Assembly: GCF_001509795.1 (NCBI RefSeq)
Contig: NZ_LLZN01000064.1
Coordinates: 1 to 64,000, forward strand
Reading direction: 5' to 3'
DNA: 64,000 bases
Source of the DNA: Streptomyces sp. NRRL WC-3605
GTDB lineage: Bacteria > Actinomycetota > Actinomycetes > Streptomycetales > Streptomycetaceae
Below the pieces are notes generated by a model. That model made no database searches. It saw nothing but the letters and a program-made list of their open reading frames with translations, and was not told the DNA's origin. The position numbers were made by a program, and so were the translations under genes. How positions within the stretch are numbered: the stretch's first letter is position 1; each line of letters opens with the position of its first letter. Positions 17,337-27,743 of this stretch are shown here, one piece after another.

Positions 17337-17647
17337 GGCAGCTCCCACACCACCGGGAGTCCGGCGCCGGCGCCGTCGCGGGAGTAGTCGTGCACGACGT
17401 CGAGGAGCTGGGCCATGCGGGCCTGCCAGGCCACGTTGACGGGCAGTTCCTCCAGTTCGGCGAGGAGACGGCCGTAGTCCTCGCACTCCAGGAGGTGGAA
17501 GAGGTCCGGTCCGCTGCGCCAGATGGTCCAGGAGGTCGCCCCGGCCGCGCGGATGGCGTCGGTGAGTTCCTTCGGGACGTCCCGGTGGGCGGCTTCGTAC
17601 GCGTCGACGCGGTCGGCGCGGACCCTGGTGTGCAGGGCGACTCTCAT
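17333..17647 (-). CDS. L-rhamnose/L-fucose mutarotase (YiiL family)
   Basis: This 104-aa protein has the length and sequence of the rhamnose mutarotase family. The N-terminal MRVALHTRVRADRVDAYEAAH strand-helix carries the conserved His and the Tyr of the YExxH motif, the central TSWTIWRSG is present, and LECEDYGRLLAEL follows. The enzyme interconverts alpha and beta anomers of a 6-deoxyhexose. Its start overlaps the aldo/keto reductase stop (ATGA) and its stop overlaps the amidohydrolase remnant start. The flanking dehydrogenases point to L-fucose, but rhamnose cannot be excluded. Confidence 0.88.
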   Translation of the reverse strand: MRVALHTRVRADRVDAYEAAHRDVPKELTDAIRAAGATSWTIWRSGPDLFHLLECEDYGRLLAELEELPVNVAWQARMAQLLDVVHDYSRDGAGAGLPVVWELP

Positions 17648-18615
17648 GGCGATGCCTCCTCGGACAGCAGACCGGACGCGAGCAGTTCCTGCCAGAAGCC
17701 CGTCGGCACGGGCGTCGCGAACTGCTCGGCGCAGTCCGTGACTTCGGCGGCGGACCGGGCGCCCACGAGGACGCCGGCGACGGCCGGGTGGGCGGCGCAG
17801 AAGGCCAGGGCGGCGGCCCGCACGGTGATGCCGTGGCGTCCGGCGAGTTCCTTGATCCTCAGTGCCCGTTCCACCAGGGGCGGCGGCGCCTGGGCGTAGT
17901 CGTAGGTCCCGCCGGGCCGCGGGTCGGCCAGCAGGCCGGAGTTGAAGGCGCCGCCGACGACGACGGACGTGCGGCACTCGACGGCCAGGGGCAGCAGGTC
18001 GTCCAGGGCGCTCTGGTCCAGGAGCGTGTAGCGGCCGGCGCACAGGACCACGTCGACGTCGGTGTCCATGACGAAGCGGGTCAGCATGGCGGTCTGGTTC
18101 ATCCCGGCGCCGATGGCGCCCACGACGCCCTGGGAGCGCAGTTCCTCCAGCGCCGGATAGCCCTCGCGGAAGGCCTGTTCGCCATGGTCGTCGGGGTCGT
18201 GGAGGTAGACGACGTCGACCCGGTCGAGGCCGAGCCGCTCCAGGCTCGCCTCCAGGGTGCGGCGTACGCCGTCCGCGCTGAAGTCCCACACGCGGCGCCG
18301 GTCGGCGGGGACGGCGAACCCGTCGGCGAGGTCGTCGCCGGTGGCGCCGGGCACCGGCTCCAGCCGGCGGCCGACCTTGGTGGAGATCGTGTACGCGTCC
18401 CGCGGGTACTGCCGCAGGGCGGCGCCGAGCCGGCGTTCGGACAGACCGAGCCCGTAGTGCGGGGCGGTGTCGAAGTAGCGGATGCCCGCCTCCCAGGCGG
18501 CCTCCACCGCCCGATGCGCCTGCTCGTCGCCGACCTCGCGGTAGAGGTTGCCGATGGCGGCCCCGCCGAAGCCGAGGGGGCTGATCCGGACGCCGGTGCG
18601 GCCGAGCCGGTTCAC
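17644..18615 (-). CDS. Aldo/keto reductase, likely L-fucose (galactose) dehydrogenase type
   Basis: This 323-aa TIM-barrel reductase has the AKR features: LGRTGVRISPLGFGG at the N-terminus, FDTAPHYG (catalytic Asp and Tyr), a Lys in STKVGR and YLHDPD (catalytic His). The insertion and sequence style fit the D-threo-aldose or L-fucose dehydrogenase subgroup, which oxidises L-fucose to its lactone. GTG 18615 overlaps the SDR stop and the gene end overlaps the mutarotase start, so translation is coupled at both ends. The sugar assignment is inferred from the operon. Confidence 0.82.
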   Translation of the reverse strand: MNRLGRTGVRISPLGFGGAAIGNLYREVGDEQAHRAVEAAWEAGIRYFDTAPHYGLGLSERRLGAALRQYPRDAYTISTKVGRRLEPVPGATGDDLADGFAVPADRRRVWDFSADGVRRTLEASLERLGLDRVDVVYLHDPDDHGEQAFREGYPALEELRSQGVVGAIGAGMNQTAMLTRFVMDTDVDVVLCAGRYTLLDQSALDDLLPLAVECRTSVVVGGAFNSGLLADPRPGGTYDYAQAPPPLVERALRIKELAGRHGITVRAAALAFCAAHPAVAGVLVGARSAAEVTDCAEQFATPVPTGFWQELLASGLLSEEASP

Positions 18616-19367
18616 CGGGCGGCCTGGCGGAGGCGCAGTCCCTGCATGCCGCCGTCCACGGCGAGGGCGGTCCCGGTGGCGGCGCCGGACAGCGGGCTCG
18701 CGAGGTACGCGATGGCACCGGCGACCTCGGCTGCGGAGACGAGCCGTCCGGTGGGCTGACGGGCCTCCAGCGCGGCGCGCTCGGCGGCCGGGTCGGGTGC
18801 GGCGCCGAGCAGCCGCCCGACCCACGGGGTGTCCACGGTGCCGGGGTTGACGCAGTTCACGCGGATGCCGTCGCGGACGTGGTCGGCGGCCATGGCGAGG
18901 GTGAGCGCGTGCACGGCCCCCTTGGACGCGCTGTACAGGGCGCGCTGCGGGAGCCCGGCGGTGGCCGCGATGGAGCAGGTGTTGACGATCGCCGCGTGCG
19001 CGGAGACGCGCAGGTACGGGAGCGCGGCGCGGGCCACGCGGACCATGCCGACGACGTTGACGTCCAGGACCCGGTGCCACTCGGTGTCGTCGTTGTCCTC
19101 GACGGTGCCCTGGGCGCCGACGCCCGCGTTGTTGACCAGCACGTCGAGTCCGCCGAGCGCGGCGACGGCGTCCGCGACGGCCGTGCGCACCGAGGCGTCG
19201 TCGGTGACGTCGGCGCGGTACGCGAGCAGGGGCTCGTCGACGGCGGACGGGTCGAGGTCGAGGACGGCGACGCGGGCGCCGCGTTCGGCGAGGAGGTCCG
19301 CGGTGGCCCGGCCGATGCCGGAGGCGCCTCCCGTCACCAGCGCCGTGAGTCCTTCGAAGTCGCTCAT
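18612..19367 (-). CDS. SDR oxidoreductase, probable sugar-acid dehydrogenase
   Basis: This 251-aa classical short-chain dehydrogenase has TGGASGIG (cofactor loop, residues 12-19), NNAG, catalytic Ser in the NTCSIA segment, YSASK (Tyr/Lys) and a PGTVDTPW segment after it. In fucose pathways the SDR oxidises L-fuconate-derived 2-keto-3-deoxy acids or the sugar itself. It is the first gene of the four-gene operon SDR - AKR - mutarotase - amidohydrolase remnant; all junctions are 4-base overlaps. Start ATG 19367 begins MSDFEGLTALVTGG. Confidence 0.85.
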   Translation of the reverse strand: MSDFEGLTALVTGGASGIGRATADLLAERGARVAVLDLDPSAVDEPLLAYRADVTDDASVRTAVADAVAALGGLDVLVNNAGVGAQGTVEDNDDTEWHRVLDVNVVGMVRVARAALPYLRVSAHAAIVNTCSIAATAGLPQRALYSASKGAVHALTLAMAADHVRDGIRVNCVNPGTVDTPWVGRLLGAAPDPAAERAALEARQPTGRLVSAAEVAGAIAYLASPLSGAATGTALAVDGGMQGLRLRQAAR

Positions 19368-19506
19368 GCCGCGTGCCCCTTCCGTGCGTCTGGAGGTCGG
19401 CGGCCCGGAAGGCGCTGGCCGGGTACGAGTACCGCGCCGCGGACTCGGGCCGCAAGGCCGGGGAGAACGCAGGCGCGGTGACCTTCCTTCTGATGCGAAC
19501 TGAGGG

Positions 19507-19554
19507 CGTGCCGAGTCGGACACGTGCCGAGCCGGACACGTGCCGAGCCCGAGG
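19507..19554. repeat. Three tandem 16-bp repeats
   Basis: CGTGCCGAGTCGGACA, CGTGCCGAGCCGGACA and a decaying third unit follow each other between the GH38 gene end and the SDR start. They lie in the 235-base spacer that separates the two sugar operons and might be a binding site or terminator debris. No hairpin is evident. Confidence 0.6.
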
Positions 19555-19602
19555 CGTTCGGACGGTGGGGCGGGCGCCCGGTCGCGCCCGCCCCCGTCCG
19601 TC

Positions 19603-22600
19603 TCAGCCCCGCCGCAGCCGCAGCGTCACCAGCTCGAACGGCCGCAGCCGCAGCGCGACCTCCCGGCCGGTGTGCTCCGGTGTCTCGGGCAGAGGGCGTT
19701 CCAGCAGGTCGGTCGCCGTCACGTCCGCCACCTCGAAGCCGGCCGTCAGCGTGGCCCGGACCCGGCCGCCGTGCGCCTCGTGCAGACGGACCACCACGTC
19801 CCCGCTGCCGTCGTCCGCCAGCTTCACGGCCGTGACGACCACGGCGTCCCGGTCGACGGTCACCAGCGGGGCCACCTCGCGGGCGCCGGCCAGCCGCCGC
19901 TCGGGCAGGTTGATCCGCCAGCCCTCCCGCACCGCGTCCCCGATCCCCGCTCCCGGCACCAGCGCGTGCCGGAAGCGGTGCACGCCCTGGTCGGTCTCCG
20001 GGTCCGGGAAGCGCGGGGCGCGCAGCAGCGAGACGCGGACCGTGGTGGTCGTGCCCAGGTCGCCGTCGGTGCGGACCGTCCGGGTCACGTCGTGGCCGTA
20101 CGTAGAGTCGTTGACGACGGCGGCGCCCCAGCCGGGCTCCTCCACGTGCACGAACCGGTGGTTGCACGCCTCGAACTTGGCCGCCTCCCAGCTGGTGTTG
20201 GTGTGGGTGGGCCGGTGGAAGTGCCCGAACTGCGTCTCGGACGCGTAGCGTTCGGCGTGCACGTCGAGCGGGAACGCCAGCTTCAGGAACTTCTCCGTCT
20301 CGTGCCAGTCGACCTCGGTGTCGAACAGCACGCGCCGCTCCCCCGGGGCCAGCGACAGGCGCTGGGTGACGCGGGAGTCGCCGAAGGACCGCACGATCCG
20401 CACCTCGCCGTCGCCGGCAGTGATCTCGTCCACGTCGGTGAGATCGGTGACGGTGTGCCGGTAGAACGCGTCGACGTCCCAGGCGTCCCACATGTTCGGG
20501 AAGTCCGGGTGGAGCTGGAGGAGACCGGCGGCCCCGCCGGGCGCGACCGTCTCCCGGTCCGCCTCGACGTCGTACGCGGACACGACGAGTCCGCGCGCGT
20601 CGATCTCCACGCGCAGCAGGCCGTTGTCGAGGACGTACCCGCCGTCCGGGCGGGGCGTGAGGGCCGTGCGGTCCTCGGACACCGGCGGGCGCGCGCCGCC
20701 CGCCGGCACCCCGGCGCGGGGGTGCGGGGCGGCGTTGAAGACGAGCTCGGTCGTCCCCTCCCCCGCGAGGGCCCGCTGGGCGGCGTCGACGATCGCCTCC
20801 AGGTCACCGGCCAGCCGCGCGTAGGTGGCGCGGGCCTCGCGGTGCACCCAGGCGATGGAGGAGCCGGGCAGGATGTCGTGGAACTGGTGCAGCAGCACCG
20901 TCTTCCAGATCCGGTCCAGCTCCTCGTACGGGTAGGGGAAGCCGGTGCGCACCGCGGCCGTCGCCGCCCACAGCTCCGCCTCGCGCAGCAGGTGCTCGCT
21001 GCGCCGGTTGCCCTGCTTGGTCCCCGCCTGGCTGGTGAGGGTGGCCCGGTGCAGCTCCAGGTACAGCTCGCCGACCCAGACCGGGGCGTCCGGGTACTCG
21101 GCCTCGGCCTTGCGGAAGAAGGCGTCCGGGGTCTCCCAGACGACGGTCGCCGAGCCCTCCAGGTCGCGCATCCGGGCCGCCTTGGCGATCATCTCGCGGG
21201 TCGTGCCGCCGCCTCCGTCTCCCCAGCCGGTCGGGGCCAGCGAGCGCCGGGCGCGCCCCTTGTCCTTGAAGTTGCGGGCGGCGTGGGCGATCTCGGCGCC
21301 CTTCATCGAGCAGTTGTAGGTGTCGACGGGCGGGAAGTGGGTGAAGATCCGGGTGCCGTCGATGCCCTCCCACCAGAACGTGTGGTGGGGGAACTTGTTG
21401 GTCTGGCTCCAGGAGATCTTCTGCGTCAGCAGCCACTTGGAGCCGGCCGCCTTGATGATCTGCGGCAGCCCGGCGGCGAAGCCGAAGGTGTCGGGCAGCC
21501 ACGCCTCGTCGTTCTCGATGCCGAACTCGTCGAGGAAGAACCGCTTGCCGTGCACGAACTGCCGGGCCATCGCCTCCGAGCCGGGCATGTTGGTGTCGGA
21601 CTCCACCCACATCCCGCCCGCGGGGACGAACCGCCCCTCGGCGACCGCCTTCTTCACCCGCGCCCACACCTCGGGCCGGTGCTCCTTCACCCATGCCCAC
21701 TGCTGCGCCTGGGACATGGCGAAGACGAAGTCGGGTTCGTCCTCGACGAGGGCGGTCATGTTGGAGGTGGTGCGGGCCACCTTGCGCACGGTCTCGCGCA
21801 GCGGCCACAGCCACGCCGAGTCGATGTGCGCGTGCCCGACGGCGCTGACGCGGTGCGCGGACGGCACGGCGGGCGCGGCGAGCACGTCGGTGAGGCGGGC
21901 CCGGGCCGCGGCCGCGGTGCCGTTGACGTCCTGGAGGTCGAGGGCGTCCAGGGCCCGTTCCACCGCCCGCAGGAGGTCCCAGCGCCGGGCCGACTCGACC
22001 GGCAGCTCGGCCATCAGCTCGCCGAGCACCTCCAGGTCGACGACCAGCTGCCAGACCTCCTCGTCGAAGACGGCGAGGTCCATCCGGGCCAGGGTGTACT
22101 GCGGCTCGCTGCCCGCGGTCTCCTTGTCGCCCAACCGGGTGGGCAGGAAGGGGTGGTAGTCGAGGATGACGGGGTTGGAGGCCGCCTCGATGTGCAGCCG
22201 CACCTCCTCGCCGCCCTCGGCGGGCGCGGCGACGCGCACCCACTGGTTGCGGGGGTTGAGTCCCTTCACCGGGGTGCCGTCGGGCCGGTACACCAGGCCC
22301 TCGCACTGGAAGCCGGGCATGTTCTCGTCGAAGCCGAGGTCGAGCAGCGCCTCGACGGTCCGCCCGGCCCACGCCTCGGGGACGGTCCCGCTGACCCGGA
22401 ACCAGCTGGTTCCCCACGGGGCGCCCCAGCGGGCGCCGACCTGGATCGGCTCGGGTATGGCGGCGAGCCCTTCGGCGACCGGTACCGGCTCGTCCGGCGC
22501 GTGCCACACGGCCACGTCGAGGGGCACCGACTCCGGGTACACGGCGGGGCGGACGCGTTCGTCGAGGACGCGCTTCAGGCGGGCTTCGACCAGGGTGCGG

Positions 22601-22611
22601 TCGTCATGCAT
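19603..22611 (-). CDS. Alpha-mannosidase, glycoside hydrolase family 38
   Basis: This 1002-aa enzyme has an N-terminal beta-domain (about residues 1-245), the GH38 catalytic region starting at GHAHIDSAWLWP (zinc ligands His and Asp, about residues 258-269), WLPDTFGFA with the nucleophile Asp, and large C-terminal beta-domains that define family members with the alpha-mannosidase middle domain. GH38 enzymes release alpha-linked mannose from high-mannose N-glycans or mannans. It is the last gene of the six-gene glycan operon, 36 bases after GH85. No signal peptide is seen, so it should act on imported oligosaccharides. Confidence 0.9.
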   Translation of the reverse strand: MHDDRTLVEARLKRVLDERVRPAVYPESVPLDVAVWHAPDEPVPVAEGLAAIPEPIQVGARWGAPWGTSWFRVSGTVPEAWAGRTVEALLDLGFDENMPGFQCEGLVYRPDGTPVKGLNPRNQWVRVAAPAEGGEEVRLHIEAASNPVILDYHPFLPTRLGDKETAGSEPQYTLARMDLAVFDEEVWQLVVDLEVLGELMAELPVESARRWDLLRAVERALDALDLQDVNGTAAAARARLTDVLAAPAVPSAHRVSAVGHAHIDSAWLWPLRETVRKVARTTSNMTALVEDEPDFVFAMSQAQQWAWVKEHRPEVWARVKKAVAEGRFVPAGGMWVESDTNMPGSEAMARQFVHGKRFFLDEFGIENDEAWLPDTFGFAAGLPQIIKAAGSKWLLTQKISWSQTNKFPHHTFWWEGIDGTRIFTHFPPVDTYNCSMKGAEIAHAARNFKDKGRARRSLAPTGWGDGGGGTTREMIAKAARMRDLEGSATVVWETPDAFFRKAEAEYPDAPVWVGELYLELHRATLTSQAGTKQGNRRSEHLLREAELWAATAAVRTGFPYPYEELDRIWKTVLLHQFHDILPGSSIAWVHREARATYARLAGDLEAIVDAAQRALAGEGTTELVFNAAPHPRAGVPAGGARPPVSEDRTALTPRPDGGYVLDNGLLRVEIDARGLVVSAYDVEADRETVAPGGAAGLLQLHPDFPNMWDAWDVDAFYRHTVTDLTDVDEITAGDGEVRIVRSFGDSRVTQRLSLAPGERRVLFDTEVDWHETEKFLKLAFPLDVHAERYASETQFGHFHRPTHTNTSWEAAKFEACNHRFVHVEEPGWGAAVVNDSTYGHDVTRTVRTDGDLGTTTTVRVSLLRAPRFPDPETDQGVHRFRHALVPGAGIGDAVREGWRINLPERRLAGAREVAPLVTVDRDAVVVTAVKLADDGSGDVVVRLHEAHGGRVRATLTAGFEVADVTATDLLERPLPETPEHTGREVALRLRPFELVTLRLRRG

Positions 22612-22647
22612 GCGGGATGCTCCATCGGTAGGTCGTCCGGGCGGTGG

Positions 22648-24648
22648 TCACCAGCGGTGGGTCACGGTCACGGGGGCCGACGTGGTGTACAGCTCCCCTA
22701 CGGCGCGCAGTTCGAACCGTGCCGCCCTCTCGCCCTGTTCGGGCCGCAGCCCTGGGGTGAAGAAGGCGTGCTGGCAGGTGCCGCCGAGGAAGCGCCGGGT
22801 GCCGTCGGGCAGCACGCGGTGCAGGGTGTGGTGGCGGGTGGCGCCGGGCGCGGGGTTCCAGGCGAAGCGCAGGTCGCCGCCGGACGCGGCGGTGACGCGG
22901 AGGCCGGAGGGTGCGGCGGGGGTGGGGGCCGCGTCGTGGACGGCGATGCCGCCGAGCCGCCAGCGCACGGGGCCGCCGCCGGCCGGGATGAGCCGCACTC
23001 CGAGGGCGTGCGCGGTGCCGGTGAGTCCGGTGAGCCGTACGGTCGTGGTCGTCCAGCCGTCGGCCGTGGTCACCGGGTGGTAGGTGTACGGCGGTGCCTC
23101 GCCCGGAGCGGCCGGGTCGGCGGTGGCGACGGCGAGTTCCACGTCGACGCGTCCGGCGTCGGTGCGGTGGGTCAGCTCGACGACCGTGTCCCGGGTGAGC
23201 GGCAGCCGGGCCGCGTACAGGTCGAGGACGGCGGGCCGGTCGAGGTCCCCGGCGACGAGCACGCTGGACCCGCCGTGCCAGGCGTCCTCGAAGTCGAAGG
23301 TGACGGTGGGCCGTTGCCCGTCGGTGCGGACGACCCAGCGGCGGGAGGGGAGCCGGTCCTGGAGCCCGAGGTGGTTCCAGGGCGTGTCGGAGGTGACCGC
23401 GCCCTTCTCGTACCAGCGCAGCCCGTGCCCGGTGTTGAAGACGCTGGCGAACGGCAGGCGGGTGACCGTGGACCGGTCGGCGACGGAGACGGCGGGGGCC
23501 CGCCAGCCGTCGGTGGTGTCGGGGCGGGACGGGTCGAGGGACCGGCCGGTCCAGAAGCGGTCGTCGGCGGCGTGGAAGTCGCCGGGCGTCCTGCGGTCGG
23601 CGGGCAGGTGGTTGCGGGTCCACTCGGGCCGGTAGAGGCCGAGGGACGCCACGTGGGAGCGGTCGCGGGGCACGATGGCGTCCCAGTCGACGGACGTGTC
23701 CGAGCCGTTGGACTCGACGTCGACGCCCGCCCACAACGCGTGCCGGTCGCGGTTCAGCTCCTCGGCCCGCTGCCCGGAGGAGGCCAGCTTCGCCGCCGTC
23801 CAGCGGAAGTCGACGAACATGTCGTCGGCGGCCTGGAAGAAGGGCTCGTTCCGCTCGTTCAGCGCGCCCTGCCAGCTCACGGAGCCGTTCACGGTCATCG
23901 CGTCGTACCAGGTGACCCGCTGCCCCTCGGCTCGGGCGCGTGTCCTCAGCTCCCGCAGGAAGCCGAGCATGTCCGCGCCGAGCGCCGCGTCGCCGCCCCC
24001 CGTCTCGGCGTTCACGAACCAGCCGTCGAAGCCGTACGCCTTCGCGACCTCGACCAGCTTCGCGGCCAGCGGGTACCTCCCGGCCGCGTCCCGCTGCACC
24101 AGGTCCCGGGTCCACCGCAGCTGCCCGCCGTAGGCGACGGGCGGCAGGAAGACGTTGCCGAGGACGGGGACGCCGTGCCGGTGGGCCGCGTCCACGATCG
24201 GCGCGTTCGGCGCGAGGATCAGCCCTTCGCCGGAGGAGCCGCCCCAGAACACCAGCTCGTCGATGTACGCCCAGTGCGTGAGGGCGTAGTAGTCGGCGGT
24301 GGCCGAGCCCTGGGACGGGTTGCTCGCGGTGGGCCCGAAGGACACGAGCGACTGGATCCGGGCCTGTCCCGCGCGTGCGGTCGGGTTGGCCGGGGTGGGG
24401 GTGAAACGCGGGGCGAGCGGGACGGTGGACGCGTTGAAGGCGAGGTCGGCGTCGCCGGCCGGGCGCCAGGACTTCAGGCTGCGCCAGGTGATGCCCGGTT
24501 CAGGCGTTCCGGCGGGCAGGGAGTCCGGGTACCAGTAGGACGCGTAGGGCGGGCCCGCCGGGGCCTTGGCGGCGGCGTGCGCGGGGAGCGACGGCAGGAG
24601 CGCGGCCGTGGCGCCGGCGATGAGGACGGTGCGTCTGGTGGGGTTCAC
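22648..24648 (-). CDS. Secreted endo-beta-N-acetylglucosaminidase, GH85
   Basis: This 666-aa protein begins with a twin-arginine-like signal (PTRRTVLIAG). The GH85 catalytic domain covers about residues 35-380, with the substrate-assisted pair Asn213 and Glu215 in WFVNAET. Beta-sandwich domains follow, and the last ends near HRW. GH85 enzymes cut the chitobiose core of N-glycans, releasing the glycan from protein. GTG 24648 overlaps the stop of the upstream GH5-like gene (GTGA). It is probably the extracellular enzyme that supplies glycans to the ABC transporter of this operon. Confidence 0.88.
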   Translation of the reverse strand: MNPTRRTVLIAGATAALLPSLPAHAAAKAPAGPPYASYWYPDSLPAGTPEPGITWRSLKSWRPAGDADLAFNASTVPLAPRFTPTPANPTARAGQARIQSLVSFGPTASNPSQGSATADYYALTHWAYIDELVFWGGSSGEGLILAPNAPIVDAAHRHGVPVLGNVFLPPVAYGGQLRWTRDLVQRDAAGRYPLAAKLVEVAKAYGFDGWFVNAETGGGDAALGADMLGFLRELRTRARAEGQRVTWYDAMTVNGSVSWQGALNERNEPFFQAADDMFVDFRWTAAKLASSGQRAEELNRDRHALWAGVDVESNGSDTSVDWDAIVPRDRSHVASLGLYRPEWTRNHLPADRRTPGDFHAADDRFWTGRSLDPSRPDTTDGWRAPAVSVADRSTVTRLPFASVFNTGHGLRWYEKGAVTSDTPWNHLGLQDRLPSRRWVVRTDGQRPTVTFDFEDAWHGGSSVLVAGDLDRPAVLDLYAARLPLTRDTVVELTHRTDAGRVDVELAVATADPAAPGEAPPYTYHPVTTADGWTTTTVRLTGLTGTAHALGVRLIPAGGGPVRWRLGGIAVHDAAPTPAAPSGLRVTAASGGDLRFAWNPAPGATRHHTLHRVLPDGTRRFLGGTCQHAFFTPGLRPEQGERAARFELRAVGELYTTSAPVTVTHRW

Positions 24649-25901
24649 GAGCGGGTGCCTCCTTGGGGGGTGGGGAGTACCTGGTCGGGAGCGACGACCT
24701 CGGTGATGCCCCGTGCGCAGAGGTGGGCCGGGTCGTCCGCGCGGCTGTCGAGGACGGTGGTGGGGCGGGCGCCGTCGGCGGTGAGCCGGAAGAAGGCGTC
24801 GAAGACGGGGCCGCCCGGGGCGCAGAGGGAGCGGCGGGCCGGATCGGCGGGGACGACGAGGGCCGTCGTGCGGGGCTCGGGCGTGCGGGGTGTCGCGCGG
24901 GCCGCGCGTTCGAGGACCCGGGCGGTGTCCTTCGGGGCGCGGTCGTTGGTCAGCAGGCCCAGCCCGTACTCGAGTTCGGGGAAGTCGGCGAGGTCCCGGG
25001 ACACGTCGTGGGAGCACCACCAGGTGACGCCCCACAGGCCGGGGCAGTCCAGCGCGTTGGTGACGGTCGCCTCGGTGAACGCGGCGGCGTGCTCGGGCGG
25101 GACGAGGGGTGCGGGCGCGCCGACCTCCTGGAGCCACACGGGACGGTGCGGGTCGTCGGCCCACGCCTTGCTGAGTTCGATCAGGTAGGCGGCGTGGTGC
25201 TCGGACGGGACGGAGGCGCGGCCGTGGCGCTGGGCGGTGCCGTTGAACACCCAGGAGTGGACGGCGGTGACGGCGCCGTGCCGGGCGGCCTGGGCCGGGG
25301 TGAACGGCTGGTCGTCCTGGTACCAGGTGGCGTCGTACTCGGCGTGCAGGTGCAGCCGGCCGGGGGCGCCCTCCTCGCAGGCGGCGAGCATGCGGGTGAG
25401 CCAGCGGTCGATGTCCGCCTCGGTGGCCCGGTCGGGGTCGGGGTGCGGTCCGGCGGAGAACTGGTTGACCTCGTTGCCGAGGGTCATGCCGAGGAAGTTC
25501 GGCCGGCCGGCGAGGGCGGCGGCGAGGGCGCGGAGGTATGCGGCCTGTCCGTCGAGGACGTCCGGGTCGGTGAAGAGGTTGCGGCGGTGCCAGGTGCGGG
25601 TCCAGGCCGGCAGGAAGTCGAAGCTGCTGAGGTGGCCCTGCAGACCGTCCACGTTGACGTCGAGGCCGCGTTCGGCGGCGGCGTCGACGAGCTGGACCAG
25701 GTGCTCGACGGCCCGGCCGCGGATCAGGGTGCGGTTGGGCTGGAAGTACGGCCACAGCGGGAAGACCCGGATGTGGTCCAGGCCCAGTGCGGCGATGGAG
25801 TCGAGGTCGGCGCGCACGGAGTCCGGATCGAAGTCCAGCCAGTGGTGGAACCACCCTTCGCTCGGGGTGTAGTTGACGCCGAAGCGCACGGCAGGAGGCA
25901 T
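24645..25901 (-). CDS. GH5-like (GH5_18 type) glycoside hydrolase, predicted beta-mannosidase
   Basis: This 418-aa TIM-barrel enzyme has no signal peptide and shows the clan-A acid/base Glu144 in LGNEVNQF and nucleophile Glu259 in WLQEVGAP, the spacing expected for GH5. The sequence style and position beside GH85 and GH38 fit the GH5_18 group, which removes the core beta-mannose from the Man-GlcNAc product of endoglycosidases. Inside the operon it starts 37 bases after the second permease. The subfamily call is inference; the fold and the two Glu residues are seen. Confidence 0.78.
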   Translation of the reverse strand: MPPAVRFGVNYTPSEGWFHHWLDFDPDSVRADLDSIAALGLDHIRVFPLWPYFQPNRTLIRGRAVEHLVQLVDAAAERGLDVNVDGLQGHLSSFDFLPAWTRTWHRRNLFTDPDVLDGQAAYLRALAAALAGRPNFLGMTLGNEVNQFSAGPHPDPDRATEADIDRWLTRMLAACEEGAPGRLHLHAEYDATWYQDDQPFTPAQAARHGAVTAVHSWVFNGTAQRHGRASVPSEHHAAYLIELSKAWADDPHRPVWLQEVGAPAPLVPPEHAAAFTEATVTNALDCPGLWGVTWWCSHDVSRDLADFPELEYGLGLLTNDRAPKDTARVLERAARATPRTPEPRTTALVVPADPARRSLCAPGGPVFDAFFRLTADGARPTTVLDSRADDPAHLCARGITEVVAPDQVLPTPQGGTRS

Positions 25902-25938
25902 GCGTGTCCTTGTGACGGAGGTGCGAGGGAGGTCGTGT

Positions 25939-26843
<905 letters not shown>

Positions 26844-26847
<4 letters not shown>

Positions 26848-27737
26848 GACGCGTCCTTCCGGTCGGCCCGCAGCACGAGCAGCATCAGGGCGACGGTGAC
26901 CACGAAGACGACGACCGAGATCGCCGAGGCGTAGCCGACCCGGCCGGTCAGGCCGGTTCCGGTGCGCTGGACGAGCATGACGAGGGTGGTGTCCTCGCCC
27001 GCCGGGCCGCCGCTCGGGCCGGCCATCAGGTACACCTCGGAGAACACCTTGAACGCGGCGACCGAGGACAGCGCGCCGACCAGGACCATGGTGGAGCGGA
27101 CGGCCGGCACGGTGACGGAGAGGAAGCGGCGGACGGCGCCCGCGCCGTCGACGGCGGCGGCCTCGTGCAGTTCGCGGGGCACGTTGGCGAGCGCGGCCAG
27201 GTAGATGATCATGTAGTAGCCGAGGCCCTTCCAGACCGTCACGGCCATGGCGCTCAGCAGGAGCAGCCACTGGTCGCTGAGGAAGCCGACCCGGCCGACG
27301 CCGATCGCCTCCAGCACGGAGTTCACCAGGCCCCGTTCGTCGAGCAGCCACACCCAGATCAGTCCGACGACGACGATCGAGGCGACGACCGGGGTGTAGA
27401 ACGCGGACCGGAAGAAGGTGATGCCGGGGATGTTCTTCTGCACGAGCAGCGCGAGCAGCAGGGGCAGGACGACGAGGGCGGGGACGACGACGAGGACGTA
27501 CAGCGTGCTGTTGCGCAGTCCGATCCAGAACATGTCGTCGTGGAGCAGCTCCGAGAAGTTGGCCAGCCCGACGAACTCACCGGGGATGAGCGTGCGCCGG
27601 TCGGTGAAGGCGTTGACCAGGGTGGAGACGAACGGGTACAGGATGAACGCGCCGGTGATCAGCAGGCCCGGGGCAGCGAACAGCCAGGGGCTGGAGGGCA
27701 GTTGGCGCCGCACCCGGGACACGGTGGAGCTGGCCAT
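26844..27737 (-). CDS. Carbohydrate ABC transporter permease (first component)
   Basis: This 297-aa six-helix membrane protein is of the MalF/LacF type. It starts with a short cytoplasmic tail, and the EAA loop reads ELHEAAAVDGAGAVRRFLSV (about residues 190-209). It begins 6 bases after the solute-binding protein gene and overlaps the next permease. The two permeases form the membrane channel of an ABC importer serving the glycan operon. Confidence 0.9.
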
Positions 27738-27743
27738 CGTCGG

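Noticed and set aside
19540..25188. 1882-aa open frame on the plus strand
   Set aside because: Lies antisense to GH38, GH85 and part of GH5; repetitive Gly/Arg/Val composition is a high-GC shadow.
25900..25920. CGTCACA before the GH5-like gene
   Set aside because: It is in the ribosome-site region and has no -10 box at the right distance.
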